Shown piece after piece: positions 1-7,222 of a stretch of DNA of 64,000 bases (positions are counted from its first letter, which is position 1; each line of letters starts with the position of its first letter). A model generated the notes under the pieces. That model had not been told where the DNA came from. It ran no database searches and saw only the letters and a list, made by a program, of their open reading frames with translations. This DNA comes from Bacteroidota bacterium (GTDB lineage Bacteria > Bacteroidota > Bacteroidia > J057 > JADKCL01), in assembly GCA_016718825.1 (NCBI GenBank), contig JADKCL010000067.1, forward strand, positions 62,001 through 126,000, read 5' to 3'. A program made the translations under genes and the position numbers.

Positions 1-62
1 TGCACGCCTATTCGGAAGACTGGGGAAAATGGCTCAAAAAAGGCGTCAAAATCTACGAATGA
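1..62 (+). CDS. C-terminal end of a gene that begins before the window
   Basis: The third forward frame is open from the window edge to a TGA at 60-62 and gives 19 residues ending WGKWLKKGVKIYE. The family cannot be recognised from so little. The next gene is a TIGR04282-type glycosyltransferase, which is often clustered with other genes of that pathway, so this could be a pathway partner, but that is only inference. Confidence 0.5.
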   Translation, partial: HAYSEDWGKWLKKGVKIYE

Positions 63-140
63 CCCTCATTTTTGCCCTTTTCAATTGCGTTCACGATTGA
101 TCCACAATTTTCCATTTTTAATTATCCATTCTCCATTAAA

Positions 141-830
141 ATGTGCGGATTCGGAACAGATTGGATCAAGGCTGCAGCTGAAAATGCTGCCTCTCAAGAC
201 GAGGAAACGCATGTTTTGGACAATGCATTGATCATATTTGCCAAAAATCCTGTTTTGGGGAAGGTCAAGACCCGCCTTGCCAAGACCATTGGAGATGCGG
301 CCGCCTTTGATGCCTATCAGGAAATGTTGGCCCATGTGCGGAATGTGGCGATGCAGGTGGATTGTCACCGAATCGTTTTCTATTCCGATTTTGTAGACGA
401 GGGCGATGCTTGGAGCCGCCCTGTATTTTCAAAGGACGTCCAAACAGGCGCAGACATTGGCGAAAAGATGCACAACGCCCTCGCCTCCACACTGGCAAAG
501 GGTTTTTCAAAAGTCGTCCTGGTTGGATGCGATTTGCTGGACCTGCAAGTACAACACCTGAAGCAGGCTTTCCGCAGTTTGGAATTCCATGATATCGTGA
601 TCGGTCCGGCCGACGATGGTGGGTATTATCTCATTGGCATGAAGGCGCCGGACCCATCGCTGTTTTTCGACAAATCCTGGAGCCATGCCAAAGTTTTGAC
701 AAATACGCTGGCCGACATCCAAAAACAAGGCAAATCGGTGCAATTGGTCGCGCAGTTGAGCGACATTGACGACGAAAATGACTGGGATGCTGCGCTGGAA
801 AGACAACGGTTGCGCCTCGCCAAGACCTGA
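141..830 (+). CDS. TIGR04282 (DUF2064) family glycosyltransferase
   Basis: Predicted 229-residue soluble protein of the GT-A-like family once called rSAM/selenodomain-associated transferase 1 and now linked to arsenosugar biosynthesis. The nucleotide-binding start LIIFAKNPVLGKVKTRL lies near residues 30-46. An acidic metal-site strand (VGCDLLDL) and the family signature GPADDGGYYLIGMK follow. I chose the ATG at 141. An in-frame TTG at 72 would add 23 residues encoded by a low-complexity repeat tract (TCCATT-like units), which is probably not coding. The family is recognised with good confidence. The substrate cannot be read from sequence, and no radical SAM or ArsM gene is visible here. Confidence 0.8.
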   Translation: MCGFGTDWIKAAAENAASQDEETHVLDNALIIFAKNPVLGKVKTRLAKTIGDAAAFDAYQEMLAHVRNVAMQVDCHRIVFYSDFVDEGDAWSRPVFSKDVQTGADIGEKMHNALASTLAKGFSKVVLVGCDLLDLQVQHLKQAFRSLEFHDIVIGPADDGGYYLIGMKAPDPSLFFDKSWSHAKVLTNTLADIQKQGKSVQLVAQLSDIDDENDWDAALERQRLRLAKT

Positions 831-1024
831 ACATCCTTTTGAAGGGTGATTTTTTTTCTTCGAATTTGAGCGATAGAAGCGGTTTTTGATTTGCGGCCAC
901 CTATACATGGCCTTTACATTGCCCGATTTATCCCGAAAAAGCCCCAAATTTGAAAATGACTGGCACGGGGTTTGGAAAAGGAACCCAAACACTTTAATCC
1001 CTCAGTTTGAAAAATAGCACAGTT

Positions 1025-2047
1025 ATGAAAAAGATTCTCCTCGCAACCTTTGCCCTGCTTTTGTGTGTGAAGGTTTTTGGTCAAACGGCAAACGCCATCC
1101 TCTTTACAGAAAATGGCGAACGTTTTTATGCCATCCTCAACGGCATTCGCATGAACGAAGAGCCCGTCACCAACCTCAAGGTTCAAGATCTCAACCAACC
1201 CAATTACACGCTCAAGGTGATTTTTGAAAACAAAACCCTTGGCGAGATGAACAAAACCCTGTACGTCGAGACAGGAACCGAGGTGGTATATGCCATCAAG
1301 CTCGACAACAAGGGCAAGTACAAGCTTGGCTTGCGCAGCCAAGTGCCGATCGCCCAAGCCGCACCCGTCGCGCCGCAGCAGCAAATCGTGTACTGGGGTG
1401 CTCCCGTCAATACGACGCCAGTGGTCACCAATACGACCCCCGTTGTCACCAATACCGTTCCGGTAACCGGCACCACCACGACCGTCGTCGAGCAGACTAC
1501 CATGACCACCACTACGGGTACCGGCATGAATACCAACGTGAGCTCCGGCGGCGAAAACGTTTCCATGAATGTCAATACCGATGGATTCGGCCTCAACATC
1601 AATGTGAATGCGGGTGGCACCGGCACCACGACGACTGGCAGTAGCGGCGTTGTGGGCACGACCACCACCACGACCACCACCACGACCACTACGGGCGCAA
1701 GCACGGGCGTAGTCACCACGCAGCCGGTTGTTGCACAGCCAGTATATGCTGCGCCTTGCACCGAAATGATGGGTTCCGACTTTGAAAAGGCCAAGGCCTC
1801 CATCAAGTCCAAATCCTTCGAAGACAGTAAGATGACCTTGGCCAAGCAGATCACGAGCAAAAATTGCTTGAGTGCTGCCCAAGTCAAGTCGATGATGGAG
1901 CTTTTTACCTTTGAAGCCTCCAAACTCGATTACGCAAAGTATGCCTACGACTTTTGCTGGGAAAAGAACAACTATTACCAAGTCAACGATGCATTTGAGT
2001 TTGAAAGCTCCATCGAAGAATTGGATGCCTACATCGGCCAACGTTGA
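1025..2047 (+). CDS. Secreted Thr-rich protein with C-terminal DUF4476 domain
   Basis: Predicted 340-residue exported protein with a signal peptide over residues 1-20 (MKKILLATFALLLCVKVFGQ). A beta-rich N-terminal part of about 100 residues is followed by a Thr/Val/Asn-rich linker with a heptad repeat (NTTPVVT twice), a Gly/Asn stretch and a run of about ten Thr. The last 95 residues form the helical DUF4476 domain, beginning at CTEMMGSDFEKAKASIKS. DUF4476 has no known biochemical function. I chose the ATG at 1025, six codons inside the longest frame, because it begins the signal peptide. A terminator follows at 2061-2096, so the gene is probably monocistronic. Confidence 0.75.
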   Translation: MKKILLATFALLLCVKVFGQTANAILFTENGERFYAILNGIRMNEEPVTNLKVQDLNQPNYTLKVIFENKTLGEMNKTLYVETGTEVVYAIKLDNKGKYKLGLRSQVPIAQAAPVAPQQQIVYWGAPVNTTPVVTNTTPVVTNTVPVTGTTTTVVEQTTMTTTTGTGMNTNVSSGGENVSMNVNTDGFGLNINVNAGGTGTTTTGSSGVVGTTTTTTTTTTTTGASTGVVTTQPVVAQPVYAAPCTEMMGSDFEKAKASIKSKSFEDSKMTLAKQITSKNCLSAAQVKSMMELFTFEASKLDYAKYAYDFCWEKNNYYQVNDAFEFESSIEELDAYIGQR

Positions 2048-2060
2048 TACTGAATGAATG

Positions 2061-2096
2061 AAAAGGCTTCGGGCTTTCTGGGTCCGAAGCTTTTTC
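2061..2096 (+). terminator. Rho-independent terminator after the DUF4476 gene
   Basis: An imperfect inverted repeat (AAAAGGCTTCGG pairing with CCGAAGCTTTTT) ends in a T run, 14 bases after the stop codon at 2047. Confidence 0.75.
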
Positions 2097-2097
2097 A

Positions 2098-2128
2098 TTT
2101 GTCAAACTTTCAAAATGCCTTAGATTTG
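2098..2128 (+). promoter_or_regulatory. Bacteroidota promoter of the GH113-like gene
   Basis: TTTG at 2098-2101 and TAGATTTG at 2121-2128 are separated by 19 bases and match both consensus elements perfectly. The start ATG is only 6 bases further on, so the mRNA has almost no leader. Confidence 0.75.
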
Positions 2129-2134
2129 CTTGCA

Positions 2135-3172
2135 ATGCGTAAAACGGATGGAATGCGGCGAGTTTGGGTGGTGGTTTGGGGGATGTTGATCTTCCTCATA
2201 GGAGGAGCCGGGTTTGTCAAAGCTGAAAAAATTGGCGGCTTGTGTTTGGTGAGTCCGCCCAACAAGGTCGACGGCAAATGGGTCACACCCGTGAAGCAAT
2301 TGAACGCCGGCTGGGTTGCGGTCATGCCTTATGCATTTGGGCAAGCCAATTCGTCAAGTCTGCGCTACAATGCCCCAAGCCAATGGTGGGGGGAGCAATT
2401 TGAAGGCATCCAGACCATCGTGCAACATGCTAAATCTCAGGGTCTCAAGGTAATGCTCAAGCCAATGGTTTGGGTACAAGGCAGTTGGGCAGGCGGCTTT
2501 GACCTCGAGTCAGAGGTGGAATGGAAAAAGTGGGAAGCCAACTATCGCACCTATACGCTGGCCGTCGCCAAGATCGCCGTTGCGGAAAAGGTGGAAATGA
2601 TTTGCCTTGGAACCGAACTCAAAGTTGCCGTGCGCAAGCGTGCAAAGTTTTTCCGCAGTCTGATCGATGAATTGCGGGGCATTTATACTGGCAAGCTTAC
2701 TTATGCCGCCAATTGGGACGATTATCTGATCGTCAATCTCTGGGACAAGCTGGATTATATCGGGATTGACGCCTATTTTCCGCTTTCACCCACGGAGTCG
2801 CCCACGGTGCAAGAATTGAAATTGGCCTGGATCGATCCGATTCGCAAGATCAGTCAAGTCTATAAATACTACAAAAAGCCGATTCTTTTCACTGAGTTTG
2901 GCTACCGCAGCATCGACCAATGCTGCTGGCAGCAATGGCTCCGCGAAAACTTGCCGCACGATGCCTATGTGAATCTCCAGAATCAGGAGAATGCCTACAA
3001 AGCTTTTTTTGAAAGTTTCTGGCATCAGCCTTGGTTTGCAGGAGTGTTCTTTTGGCAATGGTACATCCACCATCCGGCAGCCGGGGGGATTAAAAATTCG
3101 GATTTTACCCCCCAAAACAAGCCTGCCGCCAATCTCGTTGCGAATTGGTTTGGTAAGCAACAGTCCCTCTAA
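2135..3172 (+). CDS. Secreted or membrane-tethered glycoside hydrolase, GH113-like TIM barrel
   Basis: Predicted 345-residue protein with an N-terminal signal or anchor (hydrophobic residues 9-28). The rest reads as a TIM barrel like the GH113 beta-mannanase-related family. MICLGTEL (Glu near residue 161) fits the acid/base strand and LFTEFGYRS (Glu near residue 254) fits the nucleophile strand. The C-terminal FFWQWYIHHPAAGG is also typical. I chose the ATG at 2135 because a perfect promoter lies directly upstream. Frames extending back to 2054 would run through the preceding terminator. Substrate is probably a beta-linked hexose polymer, but that is inferred from family only. No other polysaccharide genes are adjacent. 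Confidence 0.8.
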   Translation: MRKTDGMRRVWVVVWGMLIFLIGGAGFVKAEKIGGLCLVSPPNKVDGKWVTPVKQLNAGWVAVMPYAFGQANSSSLRYNAPSQWWGEQFEGIQTIVQHAKSQGLKVMLKPMVWVQGSWAGGFDLESEVEWKKWEANYRTYTLAVAKIAVAEKVEMICLGTELKVAVRKRAKFFRSLIDELRGIYTGKLTYAANWDDYLIVNLWDKLDYIGIDAYFPLSPTESPTVQELKLAWIDPIRKISQVYKYYKKPILFTEFGYRSIDQCCWQQWLRENLPHDAYVNLQNQENAYKAFFESFWHQPWFAGVFFWQWYIHHPAAGGIKNSDFTPQNKPAANLVANWFGKQQSL

Positions 3173-3179
3173 AAGAAGA

Positions 3180-3211
3180 TTGGTTTCCATTTACCTCAAG
3201 GCTTATCTTTG
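3180..3211 (+). promoter_or_regulatory. Bacteroidota promoter of the SprB-repeat gene
   Basis: TTGG at 3180-3183 (one mismatch to TTTG), a 20-base spacer and a perfect TATCTTTG at 3204-3211. This leaves a leader of about 30 bases before the ATG at 3247. Confidence 0.6.
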
Positions 3212-3246
3212 AGGGATCAACGTTATCGATCTAAAGCAATAGAAGT

Positions 3247-5130
3247 ATGCAAAAAACAATTCTACATAAACTCCTTGTGCTCACGCTTCCACTCATTTTC
3301 CTTGGAAATATATCCAGGGCACAATGTATTGATTGCGGAACAGGTCTAGACGGTGCATTTTCCGCCACGAGCAATACCACGATTGCCGGTGGACAGCACA
3401 ATTTCACAACATTTTCGATTTCTCCCGGTGTGGTGGTGCGCGTGACAGGTAGCCAACCCCTTGAAATTAAGGCCACGGGGGCTGTAGTCATCGAAGGAAC
3501 GCTTGATGTGAGCGGATTGGCTGGTGCAGATGGCGTCACCTATACGGCCGGCGGAGCAGGTGCTTTGGGAGTTGCCGGCGGTGGAAATGGTGGAGGTGGT
3601 TCATTTGATGTCAATAACGGACCAATTGCAGCGACTGCGGGAACTGGAACGGGTGCCGGTGGCGACGGATTGGGTTGGTCTGGCGGCGGCGGCGCAGGAT
3701 ATGCCTTTTTGGGCGGAAGTTCCGGCGGTGTTGGCGGGATTGGTGGTTCGATTTACGGTGCGCCCAATCTGGCAGGATTGACTTCCGGTTCTGGCGGCGG
3801 CGGCGGCTCCGGGGGCTACAACTGCGGCGCCGGTGGCGGCGGCGCTGGCGGCGGATTTGTGTCGATCTTGAGCTGCATTTCGATTTCGGTGTCAGGAACG
3901 ATTACTGCAAATGGCGGCAATGGCGGTTCTGATGGAACGGGTAACTGCGGCGGCGGTGGCGGCGGATCGGGTGGCAGCATCTGGCTTGCAGCTCCACAGG
4001 TAACCAACAATGGTACGCTCACAGCCGCAGGTGGCGTCGGTGGGGCATCCGCAGTTTCGGGATCGCCTTACTTCGGTGCTGGAGGTGCAGGTTCAGTTGG
4101 CCGCATTCGCATTGATTCTCCTGCACTTTCAGGGGCTGGTGTAGTCAGTCCGGCAGTTGGTTTTTCGGGTGCATTCGGCGTGCCAGTGGATATTTCAGCC
4201 ATCATTGCCACAGACGCAACTTGTTTCGGAGCAAATGACGGCTCAGCTGCCGCAACGGTATCTGGTGGAACGGGTGCCGTAACATTTGCATGGAGTCCTG
4301 CAGGTGGATCAGCCGCCACAGCGACCGGACTTGCGCCTGGCTGTTATGCATTGAATGTGACCGACTCCCTGGGTTGCACGGATACTGACAGCATCTGCAT
4401 CACGGAGCCCAGCCCATTGGCGCTTTCAGTATCGCATTCGGATCAGCCCTGTAACGGCAATTGTGTTGCAACTGCCCAAGTGCTCGCCTCTGGCGGAAGT
4501 CCCGGATATACCTATGCATGGAGCAACGGGGACACAGCGAGTTCCATCGGCAACCTCTGTCCAGGTGTCTTTGAGGTGGTCGTGGCCGATTCCAATGGAT
4601 GTGCCGACACAGCAACCGTAACGATTACCGAACCCACTGCCATCGTTTTGAGTGAAACACATACCAACGCCAGCTTTGGCAACAATGATGGTTCCGGCAC
4701 GGTAACCGCCTCTGGCGGCACACCCGGCTACACTTACCTGTGGACGCCAGGCGGGTTTACGACGGCTAGCGCATCGAGCTTGGCCCCTGGGAACTATGCT
4801 GTCGTTGTGACAGATTCCAATGGTTGTTCAGACAGTATTTTGGTCGTGATCAGCGAATTGGTCGGTCTTCAGTCGGCGACGGGGATTCAGGTTTCGCTTT
4901 TCCCGAATCCGGCTACCGATGTTGTGAAACTTTCCGTCGAATTGCAATCCGAAAGTGAAATTTTGGTGCAATGGTTTGATTTGCAAGGGAGGCTGATTTC
5001 AGAATCCCTGTCATCCGCCACCCGCTCCATGGAGCAAGCGATCGACATCAGCGGTTTCTCTGTGGGAGTTTATCACTGCCGCATTTCGGCAGAAGGTCAA
5101 GTTTTGACCCGGAATTTGGTCGTCAGATAA
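3247..5130 (+). CDS. T9SS-secreted cell-surface protein with Gly-rich region and SprB repeats
   Basis: Predicted 627-residue exported protein. A signal peptide (residues 1-25, ending SRAQ) precedes a very Gly-rich, beta-helix-like region (about 82-300). Three SprB-type repeats follow at about 318-395, 396-470 and 471-540, each with a Cys-containing start, a GG(T/S)PGYTY(A/L)W core and a VTDSNGC end. The last 80 residues, from VSLFPNPATD to TRNLVVR, form a type A type IX secretion sorting domain. SprB repeats are known from gliding and adhesion proteins of Bacteroidota. The likely role is a surface adhesin or matrix protein, but the ligand is unknown. It appears monocistronic, with a promoter at 3180-3211 and a terminator at 5149-5187. 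Confidence 0.85.
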   Translation: MQKTILHKLLVLTLPLIFLGNISRAQCIDCGTGLDGAFSATSNTTIAGGQHNFTTFSISPGVVVRVTGSQPLEIKATGAVVIEGTLDVSGLAGADGVTYTAGGAGALGVAGGGNGGGGSFDVNNGPIAATAGTGTGAGGDGLGWSGGGGAGYAFLGGSSGGVGGIGGSIYGAPNLAGLTSGSGGGGGSGGYNCGAGGGGAGGGFVSILSCISISVSGTITANGGNGGSDGTGNCGGGGGGSGGSIWLAAPQVTNNGTLTAAGGVGGASAVSGSPYFGAGGAGSVGRIRIDSPALSGAGVVSPAVGFSGAFGVPVDISAIIATDATCFGANDGSAAATVSGGTGAVTFAWSPAGGSAATATGLAPGCYALNVTDSLGCTDTDSICITEPSPLALSVSHSDQPCNGNCVATAQVLASGGSPGYTYAWSNGDTASSIGNLCPGVFEVVVADSNGCADTATVTITEPTAIVLSETHTNASFGNNDGSGTVTASGGTPGYTYLWTPGGFTTASASSLAPGNYAVVVTDSNGCSDSILVVISELVGLQSATGIQVSLFPNPATDVVKLSVELQSESEILVQWFDLQGRLISESLSSATRSMEQAIDISGFSVGVYHCRISAEGQVLTRNLVVR

Positions 5131-5148
5131 GCGTTGTTTTTGAATTTT

Positions 5149-5187
5149 CGGCGCACAAGGCTCAGGTTTTGTGCGCCGATTTTTTTG
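5149..5187 (+). terminator. Rho-independent terminator of the SprB-repeat gene
   Basis: A perfect 10-bp stem (CGGCGCACAA/TTGTGCGCCG) is followed by seven T residues, 19 bases after the stop codon. Confidence 0.85.
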
Positions 5188-5198
5188 TCATGCCCTAG

Positions 5199-5234
5199 AA
5201 AAAAACAGGGCGGTCCTGTAGGAGGACCGCCCTG
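5199..5234 (-). terminator. Strong minus-strand terminator with no visible upstream gene
   Basis: A perfect 12-bp stem (CAGGGCGGTCCT at 5206-5217, AGGACCGCCCTG at 5223-5234) has a 5-base loop and is flanked at 5199-5205 by seven A. Read on the minus strand it is a GC-rich hairpin followed by seven T. No minus-strand coding region lies upstream of it (5240-5858). Confidence 0.75.
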
Positions 5235-5400
5235 CCATCAATCAACAAACTTAGATCTTTGAACCGTCGAGAGGGTAAATCTTATTGGGTCGGGATTCTG
5301 CCTCTAAACCAACTGCACATGGATTGGAAATCCTAATTGCAAAGCTCAAACCGTCTGTTTTCTTGAAACTTGGATTTAACTAAAACAAAATACAAAGAAC
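5235..5400 (-). ncRNA. Candidate minus-strand small RNA ending at the 5199-5234 terminator
   Basis: This is inference from structure. The stretch just upstream of the minus-strand terminator has no credible ORF and contains nested complementary segments: CCTCT/AGAGG at 5301-5305 and 5270-5274, enclosing GATT/AATC at 5294-5297 and 5278-5281, plus a short hairpin at 5321-5333. The 5' end is not defined. It did not match tmRNA, RNase P, SRP RNA or tRNA by eye. Confidence 0.3.
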
Positions 5401-5858
5401 GACTAAACACTTAGTATAGGTAGTATGAGAAATCAACCAAGCCAAAGGTAAAGGGGGCCGCATAGGTGGCAATGGAAAAAATCCGCAAAAGGTAACGCAG
5501 GTTTGCAGCCATGGCCTTCCCAAAGAAGGATGTTTTTCCGTCCGCTGGGCCCGAAAATACAACGGGCATGCCGTCAAGCACGCCCGTTGCCAGGAAACTT
5601 TAGCTTTTTTGGAGGCTGCCGCGTTGGGTGAGCCGCCGGCAAAACCATTGTTTACCAGAGTTTTTTGGCCAATATTCTGCCTGGCATCCACAAAAGCGGA
5701 TTACCGGGATCAGAACACTGCCGAGCGCATTGACAAAATTCTAATTGCAATCAAATAAGGGATTGCCGATCAAATCGAGATGGAAAAATCAGAAGAAAGG
5801 TAACGCAGCGCACTTGAAAAAATCCGTACTTTCACCCTTAGAATCGAAAATCAAGACA
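5235..5858. other. 624-bp region without a supported protein gene
   Basis: It contains the candidate small RNA, a hairpin at 5560-5589 (CAACGGGC/GCCCGTTG) and two 29-base imperfect direct repeats (5472-5500 and 5780-5808, identical over the first 9 and last 13 bases). The short open frames here have no recognisable product. Confidence 0.5.
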
Positions 5859-6533
5859 ATGTTGCAACAGAAATCGCTCGATTTTTTGTCAGAACTACGC
5901 GGTCACAACGACCGCGAGTGGTTTGACGCCAACCGGAAATGGTATGAGTCTACCAAAAAGGATGTCGAGCAGCTCGTCAATCAATTGATTTCCGGCCTCG
6001 CGGAGATCGATAAAAATCTGCAGGGATTGGAAGCCAAATCGGCCATGTTCCGGATTTTCAAAGATGTACGATTCTCCAAGGACAAAAGCCCTTACAAGAC
6101 CAATTTGGGTGCTTGGATGGCCGGAGGCGGAAAAAATTCAATGCAGGCCGGATTTTATCTGCACGTGGAGCCCGGAGGGAATTCATTTCTTGCCGGGGGT
6201 AGCTATATGCCGCCTGCCAATGTCTTGAAAGCCATCCGCGATGCCATCGACTACGATCACGAAGGGCTGCGGGACATCCTCGCAGTACCCGCATTTGTCA
6301 AGACTTTCGGCAAATTGGAGGGAGAAACACTGCGCACAGCGCCAAAGGGTTATGACAAGGACCATCCCGCAATTGACCTCCTGCGCCACAAAAGTCTGGT
6401 GGTTAGTCACAAAATCAGTGACCAAGAATTGATTTCGGCTAACTTTGTAAAGCGTGCACTTGGGGTTTACAGAGAGATGTTTCCGCTGATCGAATTTTTG
6501 AATCGTGCCATCGCCGAGGCGCAACCGGAATAA
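5859..6533 (+). CDS. DUF2461 (TIGR02453) family protein
   Basis: Predicted 224-residue soluble protein. It starts with the usual LDFLSELRGHNDREWFDANR block and has the conserved central motifs MFRIFKDVRFSKDKSPYKTN and GGFYLHVEPGGNSFLAGG-like text (here AGFYLHVEPGGNSFLAGG). Length and motifs match the DUF2461 family, whose function is unknown. I chose the ATG at 5859. The 38 extra in-frame residues upstream have no family similarity and overlap a repeat element. No leader elements or operon partner are evident. The following methyltransferase starts 42 bases downstream on the same strand, so co-transcription is possible. Confidence 0.85.
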   Translation: MLQQKSLDFLSELRGHNDREWFDANRKWYESTKKDVEQLVNQLISGLAEIDKNLQGLEAKSAMFRIFKDVRFSKDKSPYKTNLGAWMAGGGKNSMQAGFYLHVEPGGNSFLAGGSYMPPANVLKAIRDAIDYDHEGLRDILAVPAFVKTFGKLEGETLRTAPKGYDKDHPAIDLLRHKSLVVSHKISDQELISANFVKRALGVYREMFPLIEFLNRAIAEAQPE

Positions 6534-6575
6534 AATCGGGTTCGCTGGATCTTAAACTTGGTTTATAGCTTGCTC

Positions 6576-7133
6576 ATGTTCAAGAAAAAGGCCGCATTCT
6601 TCAAGGCATTTTTGAAAAAGGGAAATCGAAATGGTTCGGTAATGCCGAGTTCCATTTTCCTTTGTAGAAAGATGATCTCCACCATCGATTTCACGCAAGC
6701 CAAATGCATTGTTGAGTTGGGCGCCGGGGAAGGTGTAATTACGCGGGAAATCGTCAAAAAGCTTGGCCCAGACACGCAGTTGTTCGTTTTTGAAATGAAT
6801 ACGGAATTCGTAGAGCAATTTTTGAAGTTTGACGATCCCCGCATCCATGTCATCGCAGACTCGGCCGAATTTCTAGGCAAGTACCTTTCTGAGAAGGGTA
6901 TCGACAAGGTTGATTATATCATTTCTTCCCTGCCTTTGACCATTTTCCCACCCGAATTGAAGGAAAAAATCCTGAGTGAATCAATGCGCGTGCTACGTCA
7001 AAAGGGGGTGTATATGCAATATTTTTATTCGACGATCGTCGGCAAGTACTTGAGAACCAAGTTTCGCAACGTACGCATGGCCTACGTTCCTTTGAATATC
7101 CCGCCGGCATTTGTTTATACCTGCCAGAATTAG
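6576..7133 (+). CDS. Class I SAM-dependent methyltransferase, phospholipid N-methyltransferase (PmtA)-like
   Basis: Predicted 185-residue protein with the SAM-binding motif VELGAGEGVIT at about residues 46-56 and an acidic strand end FVFEMN. The segment IISSLPLTIFPPELK (about 119-133) and the late VYMQYFY resemble bacterial phospholipid N-methyltransferases of the PmtA type and the related rRNA dimethylase superfamily. It probably methylates a lipid head group, though the substrate is inferred. The ATG at 6576 is preferred to the upstream non-ATG start at 6558. A hairpin terminator at 7165-7208 separates it from the convergent gene. Confidence 0.7.
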   Translation: MFKKKAAFFKAFLKKGNRNGSVMPSSIFLCRKMISTIDFTQAKCIVELGAGEGVITREIVKKLGPDTQLFVFEMNTEFVEQFLKFDDPRIHVIADSAEFLGKYLSEKGIDKVDYIISSLPLTIFPPELKEKILSESMRVLRQKGVYMQYFYSTIVGKYLRTKFRNVRMAYVPLNIPPAFVYTCQN

Positions 7134-7164
7134 GGGCCCTGTAAATTGTCGAAGGGTCTCGCAT

Positions 7165-7208
7165 CAACAAAAATGCCCGTTCATCTTTTTGAACGGGCAT
7201 TTTTGTTG
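7165..7208. terminator. Bidirectional terminator between convergent genes
   Basis: A long, nearly perfect inverted repeat CAACAAAAATGCCCGTTCA/TGAACGGGCATTTTTGTTG provides A/T tracts on both sides. It lies 31 bases after the methyltransferase stop and 14 bases beyond the stop of the minus-strand gene at 7223. Confidence 0.85.
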
Positions 7209-7222
7209 GCGTAAAATCACGC

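Noticed and set aside
1204..1923. Minus-strand frame with a poly-Val stretch
   Set aside because: The Val run is the complement of the ACC/ACG Thr tract.
914..2098. 394-codon minus-strand frame opposite the DUF4476 gene
   Set aside because: Its Gly/Arg/His-rich text comes from the reverse of Thr/Val codons. The plus-strand frame has a signal peptide and a known domain.
5249..5330. tRNA-like text on the minus strand (GCAGTTGGTTTAGAGGC and GACGGTTCAAAGATC)
   Set aside because: A D-arm and T-arm resemblance exists, but acceptor, anticodon and T stems do not pair properly, so it is not a tRNA gene.
5380..5691. 103-codon minus-strand frame upstream of the orphan terminator
   Set aside because: Cys/Pro/Leu-rich text without signal, domain or promoter. 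It was considered as the gene served by the terminator but has no support.
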